From NCBI GenBank assembly GCA_012274175.1, contig JAAOZZ010000208.1:1-7240 (forward strand): DNA of 7,240 bases, read 5' to 3'. The notes under the pieces were generated by a model. That model saw only the letters and a program-made list of their open reading frames with translations, did not search any database and had not been told where the DNA came from. The translations under genes were made by a program, and so were the position numbers. This document shows, one piece after another, positions 4,518 to 7,240 of this stretch; the first letter of the stretch is position 1; every line of letters begins with the position of its first letter. This DNA is from Betaproteobacteria bacterium (GTDB taxonomy: Bacteria; Pseudomonadota; Gammaproteobacteria; Burkholderiales; Usitatibacteraceae).

Positions 4518-6632
4518 ATGAATGCGAAAGTCGACGACCTGGGAGCTCGACTGGCGGAGGTCAAGGGCGCCAAGCTGATCAAGAGCTTCTGCTACACCTG
4601 TCCGTGGCAATGCCCGACGGAAGTGCTGGTCCGGGACGGGAAGATCGTCTACCACAAGGGCAACCCCGAGTCGCCCAACAACATCGGCTCGCGCTGCGCG
4701 AAAGGGATGGCGAGCTCGTACCTGCCGCGGGATCCCGATCGCCTGAAGTACCCGATGCTGCGCACCAATCCCAAGGGCCAGCCGGGACAATTCAAGCGCA
4801 TCTCCTGGGACGAGGCCTTCACGTTCATCGCGGACAAGCTGAAGGCGATCCGCGAGAAGTGGGGACCGGAGGCGGTGGCGTACACCTGCCACCACGACCC
4901 CAATACCGTCTTCTTCCGGCACCTGCTGGGAGATCTCTACGGCTCGCCCAACAACTACACCCACACTTCCGGTTGCGAGCAGGATCGACGGGCCGCCTGC
5001 CTCACCCTCTTCGGCCACGTGTTCCCGATGCACGACTTCGCGAACTCGCGCTACGTGATGCTGTGGGGCATGAACAACCTCGGCGCCAACCAGGGGCTCT
5101 GGGAGAGCCGCGCGCTGATCGAGGCCAAGAAGAAGGGCGCACGCCTGGTGGTGGTGGACCCGAACTTCACCGAGACCGCGCAGAAGGCGAACGAATGGGT
5201 TCCCATCCGCCCGGGAACCGATGGCGCCATGGCGCTCGCGATGTGCCGGGTGATCGTCGACGAGGACCTCTACGACCGCGATTTCGTGACCCGCTACTGC
5301 GAGGGCTTCGAGGGCTTCCGCGACCACCTGCGCGAGAAGGGCTACACGCCCGCGTGGGCCGAGGGCATCTGCGGCATCGGCGCCGACACGATCACGCGCC
5401 TCGCGCGGGAGTTCGCCCGGACCAAGCCTTCCATGTCCGCGATCTTCAAGGGCTCGGGCTACTACACCAACGGGGCCGACGCCGCGCGCGCCTGCTACAT
5501 CCTCAACGCCCTCTGCGGCGAGGTGGACAAGCCGGGCAACCTCAATCTCAAGGACTGGGCGCCGCTCGCCGCCCCGGTGGTGATTCCCGACTCCGCGAAG
5601 GCGAAGCCGGGCAAGCCGCCGCTGCACATCGCCATGGGCTATCCGCTGGCACCGGACCTCCCGAACTCCCGCCTTCCCGACGCGGTGATCGACGGCAAGC
5701 CCTATCCGGTGAAGGGCCTGTTCGTCCAGTCGACCAACCCGGTCATGAGCGACCCGAACCGCGATCGCGTGCAGGAGATGTTCCGCCACCTCGAGCTGGG
5801 CGTGGCGATCGAGCTCTTCATGAGCGAGACCGCGCTCGAATGCGACATCGTGCTGCCGGAAACCTCGTTCTACGAGCAGGCCGAGATCCGCAACGGCATG
5901 TGGCTGGGTCCCGAAGTGATCCTGTGCCAGCCCGTGGTTGCCCCGGTGGGGGAAGCGAAGCCCCTGTACGAGATCGTCAAGGGCCTCGCGGCGAAGATGG
6001 GATGGGCGCAGCACTTCCCCTACGAGAAGTGGGAGGACTGGGGCGAGCTCATGATGAAGGACATCCCCATATCCCTGGAGGAGCTCAAGCACAAGGGCTT
6101 CTGGGCGGGCCCCGTGCGCTACAACCGGGTGCCCGAGGGCCTGGCAACCCCTTCGGGCAAGGTGGAGATCCGTTCCCAGGCCTATGCGGACGCCGGGTTC
6201 GATCCCTATCCCGTCTTCGTGCAGCGCACGGTGATTCCCGACGACGAGTTTCCGCTGCAGCTCACCCATTCCAAGCTCAGCATGCACTGCAACATCGTGA
6301 CGCAGAACAACCCCTTCCTCATGGAGATCTGCGGCGAGAACTGGATGGAGATCAACCGGGTCGACGCGGCGAAGTACGGCATCGTGGACGGCGCCTATGC
6401 CATCGTGGAATCCCCGAAGGACCACATCCGCATCAAGGCGAAGGTGGTGGAGGGGCTGGTGCCCGGGTGCATCAGCGTGCGCCACGGCCACGGATTCGGC
6501 CACTGGGCCATGGGCTCCGTCGCCAAGGGCAAGGGAGCACACTCCAACAACCTGATGGACACCCACACCAGTCCCATCACCGGGGCCAATTGCTACAACG
6601 AATGCAAGGTGCGGGTGCGGCCCGCGCCCTGA
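4518..6632 (+). CDS. Cytoplasmic molybdopterin oxidoreductase, catalytic subunit (DMSO reductase superfamily; substrate unknown)
   Basis: The 704-residue product is a bis-MGD molybdenum (or tungsten) enzyme. The N-terminus binds one [4Fe-4S] cluster through C25-x2-C28-x3-C32-x27-C60 (FCYTCPWQC and SRCAKG); the lysine two residues after C60 is the usual electron-relay residue. ISWDEAFTFIADKL (95-108) follows. Cys153 in HTSGCEQDRR sits eight residues after GSPN. This matches where Cys141 lies in acetylene hydratase (from memory), so it is the likely metal ligand. Cofactor-binding segments follow: MLWGMNNLGANQG, RLVVVDPNFTETA, RPGTDGAMALAM, STNPVMSDPN, VLPETSFYEQAEIRNGMW and the C-terminal THSKLSMHCNIVTQNNPF with HGHGFGHW. 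There is no twin-arginine signal: an in-frame ATG at 4485 would add MSRRSATEREP, but no hydrophobic segment follows. ATG 4518 is preferred, with GGAGCGAG at 4505-4512. Its partner iron-sulfur subunit begins 34 bp downstream. Candidate roles include polysulfide/thiosulfate (Psr/Phs-like) chemistry, sulfite oxidation (Soe-like, but SoeA is longer) and phenylacetyl-CoA oxidation (Pad-like). Sequence alone does not decide. Confidence 0.92.
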   Translation: MNAKVDDLGARLAEVKGAKLIKSFCYTCPWQCPTEVLVRDGKIVYHKGNPESPNNIGSRCAKGMASSYLPRDPDRLKYPMLRTNPKGQPGQFKRISWDEAFTFIADKLKAIREKWGPEAVAYTCHHDPNTVFFRHLLGDLYGSPNNYTHTSGCEQDRRAACLTLFGHVFPMHDFANSRYVMLWGMNNLGANQGLWESRALIEAKKKGARLVVVDPNFTETAQKANEWVPIRPGTDGAMALAMCRVIVDEDLYDRDFVTRYCEGFEGFRDHLREKGYTPAWAEGICGIGADTITRLAREFARTKPSMSAIFKGSGYYTNGADAARACYILNALCGEVDKPGNLNLKDWAPLAAPVVIPDSAKAKPGKPPLHIAMGYPLAPDLPNSRLPDAVIDGKPYPVKGLFVQSTNPVMSDPNRDRVQEMFRHLELGVAIELFMSETALECDIVLPETSFYEQAEIRNGMWLGPEVILCQPVVAPVGEAKPLYEIVKGLAAKMGWAQHFPYEKWEDWGELMMKDIPISLEELKHKGFWAGPVRYNRVPEGLATPSGKVEIRSQAYADAGFDPYPVFVQRTVIPDDEFPLQLTHSKLSMHCNIVTQNNPFLMEICGENWMEINRVDAAKYGIVDGAYAIVESPKDHIRIKAKVVEGLVPGCISVRHGHGFGHWAMGSVAKGKGAHSNNLMDTHTSPITGANCYNECKVRVRPAP

Positions 6633-6666
6633 GCGCGGCCGCCGCGCCAACCTGACGGGGGGAATC

Positions 6667-7233
6667 GTGCAACACGGCTTCTATTTCGACCACGAGCGCT
6701 GCGTGAAATGCCACGCCTGCGAGATCGCGTGCAAGACCTGGAACGAGGTCGAGATCGGCCCCCGGTGGCGCGAGGTGGTGAAGATCGAGACCGGGACGTT
6801 TCCCGCCGTGAAGGCGATGAACGTCTCCATGGCGTGCATGCACTGCGGCGACGCGCCGTGCCGTTCCGCGTGCCCCGTCTCGGCGATCAGCAAGAGCGCC
6901 GAGAACGGGATCGTGACCGTGGACCAGAACAAGTGCATCGGCTGCGGATTCTGCGCCTGGGCGTGCCCGTTCGGCGCGCCGCAGCTCTCGGCGACGGCGG
7001 GCAAGATGGAGAAGTGCAATTTCTGCCAGACGCCCGGCAAGGCGAGGCCCCTCGACATGCCGCGCGCGTGCGAGGAGATCTGTCCCACCGGAGCGATCCG
7101 TTCGGGCCCCATGACGTTCCTCGCTACCCTGGAACGGGAGAATGCCGCCCGCAGGACAGGCGGCAACCTCGCGGGGCTTCCCCCGTTGATGCTGGACGCC
7201 GAGCGGCGATTCGGGGCGGCGTCGAGCGACTGA
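6667..7233 (+). CDS. Four-cluster [4Fe-4S] electron-transfer subunit (DmsB/PsrB/PhsB-like) of the molybdoenzyme
   Basis: This 188-residue protein holds sixteen cysteines in four groups: C12-C15-C18-C22 (CVKCHACEIAC), C57-C60-C65-C69 (CMHCGDAPCRSAC), C90-C93-C96-C100 (CIGCGFCAWAC) and C117-C120-C135-C139 (CNFC and CEEIC). This is the standard arrangement for four [4Fe-4S] clusters in the B subunits of DMSO, polysulfide and thiosulfate reductase-type complexes. These subunits wire the molybdenum subunit to a membrane quinone-reactive anchor. The length is close to the roughly 190-205 residues usual for the family. There is no signal peptide, consistent with the catalytic subunit also lacking one. 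The start is GTG at 6667, behind a G-rich weak ribosome-binding site (GGGGGGA, 6657-6663); it gives the typical short lead HGFYFDHERC before the first cluster. It is certainly in an operon with the upstream gene. The tail after residue 150 is not cluster-binding. A DmsC/NrfD-type anchor gene would be expected next but lies beyond the window. Confidence 0.93.
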   Translation: MQHGFYFDHERCVKCHACEIACKTWNEVEIGPRWREVVKIETGTFPAVKAMNVSMACMHCGDAPCRSACPVSAISKSAENGIVTVDQNKCIGCGFCAWACPFGAPQLSATAGKMEKCNFCQTPGKARPLDMPRACEEICPTGAIRSGPMTFLATLERENAARRTGGNLAGLPPLMLDAERRFGAASSD

Positions 7234-7240
7234 ACGGCGC

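Noticed and set aside
4239..6650. 803-codon open frame on the minus strand across the molybdoenzyme gene
   Set aside because: It lies antisense to a gene with unmistakable cofactor-binding motifs. Its product is a low-complexity His/Val/Arg/Gly-rich sequence with no family character. High-GC codon bias routinely removes stops from this antisense frame.
4604..6655. 683-codon plus-strand frame overlapping the molybdoenzyme gene
   Set aside because: An out-of-frame shadow rich in Arg, Gly, Pro and His. The correct frame carries all the cluster and molybdopterin motifs.

Overview
This is a GC-rich window with dense, mostly co-directional genes, dominated by redox enzymes. Codon use, the ETF-beta lysine methyltransferase relative and the LivH-type permease suggest a proteobacterium, most likely a betaproteobacterium. 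That placement is an inference from overall character; no 16S or other taxonomic marker is present.

Layout. The left edge (1-159, minus strand) holds the first 53 codons of a LivH-type branched-chain amino acid ABC permease with a TTG start. A 140-150 bp divergent intergenic region follows. From there everything reads on the plus strand: a class I SAM methyltransferase of the ETF-beta lysine methyltransferase (METTL20-like) group (316-1035), a 186-residue protein I do not recognise (1217-1777), an FAD/NAD(P)H ferredoxin reductase (1835-3037), a Rieske [2Fe-2S] ferredoxin (3060-3368), a zinc-dependent betaine/homocysteine S-methyltransferase (3413-4414), a cytoplasmic molybdopterin oxidoreductase catalytic subunit (4518-6632), and its four-cluster [4Fe-4S] electron-transfer subunit (6667-7233). 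The window ends 7 bases after that last stop, where a membrane-anchor gene (NrfD/DmsC type) would be expected but cannot be seen.

How the genes may work together. The reductase and Rieske ferredoxin (22 bp apart) form a complete NAD(P)H-to-Rieske electron chain, but no terminal oxygenase lies in the window. The two molybdoenzyme genes (34 bp apart) form the A and B subunits of a complex of the DMSO reductase superfamily. Neither has a Tat signal, so the enzyme should face the cytoplasm, and its substrate cannot be read from sequence. One speculative link joins several genes. Betaine:homocysteine methyltransfer yields dimethylglycine, Rieske systems demethylate betaines, and dimethylglycine and sarcosine dehydrogenases can pass electrons to ETF, the expected target of the methyltransferase.

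No mobile elements, CRISPR arrays, tRNA or rRNA genes and no convincing rho-independent terminators were found. Apparent long antisense reading frames are high-GC shadows. Nothing here is clearly a new system. The best candidates for follow-up are the substrate-unknown cytoplasmic molybdoenzyme, the orphan Rieske electron chain and the unrecognised 186-residue protein.
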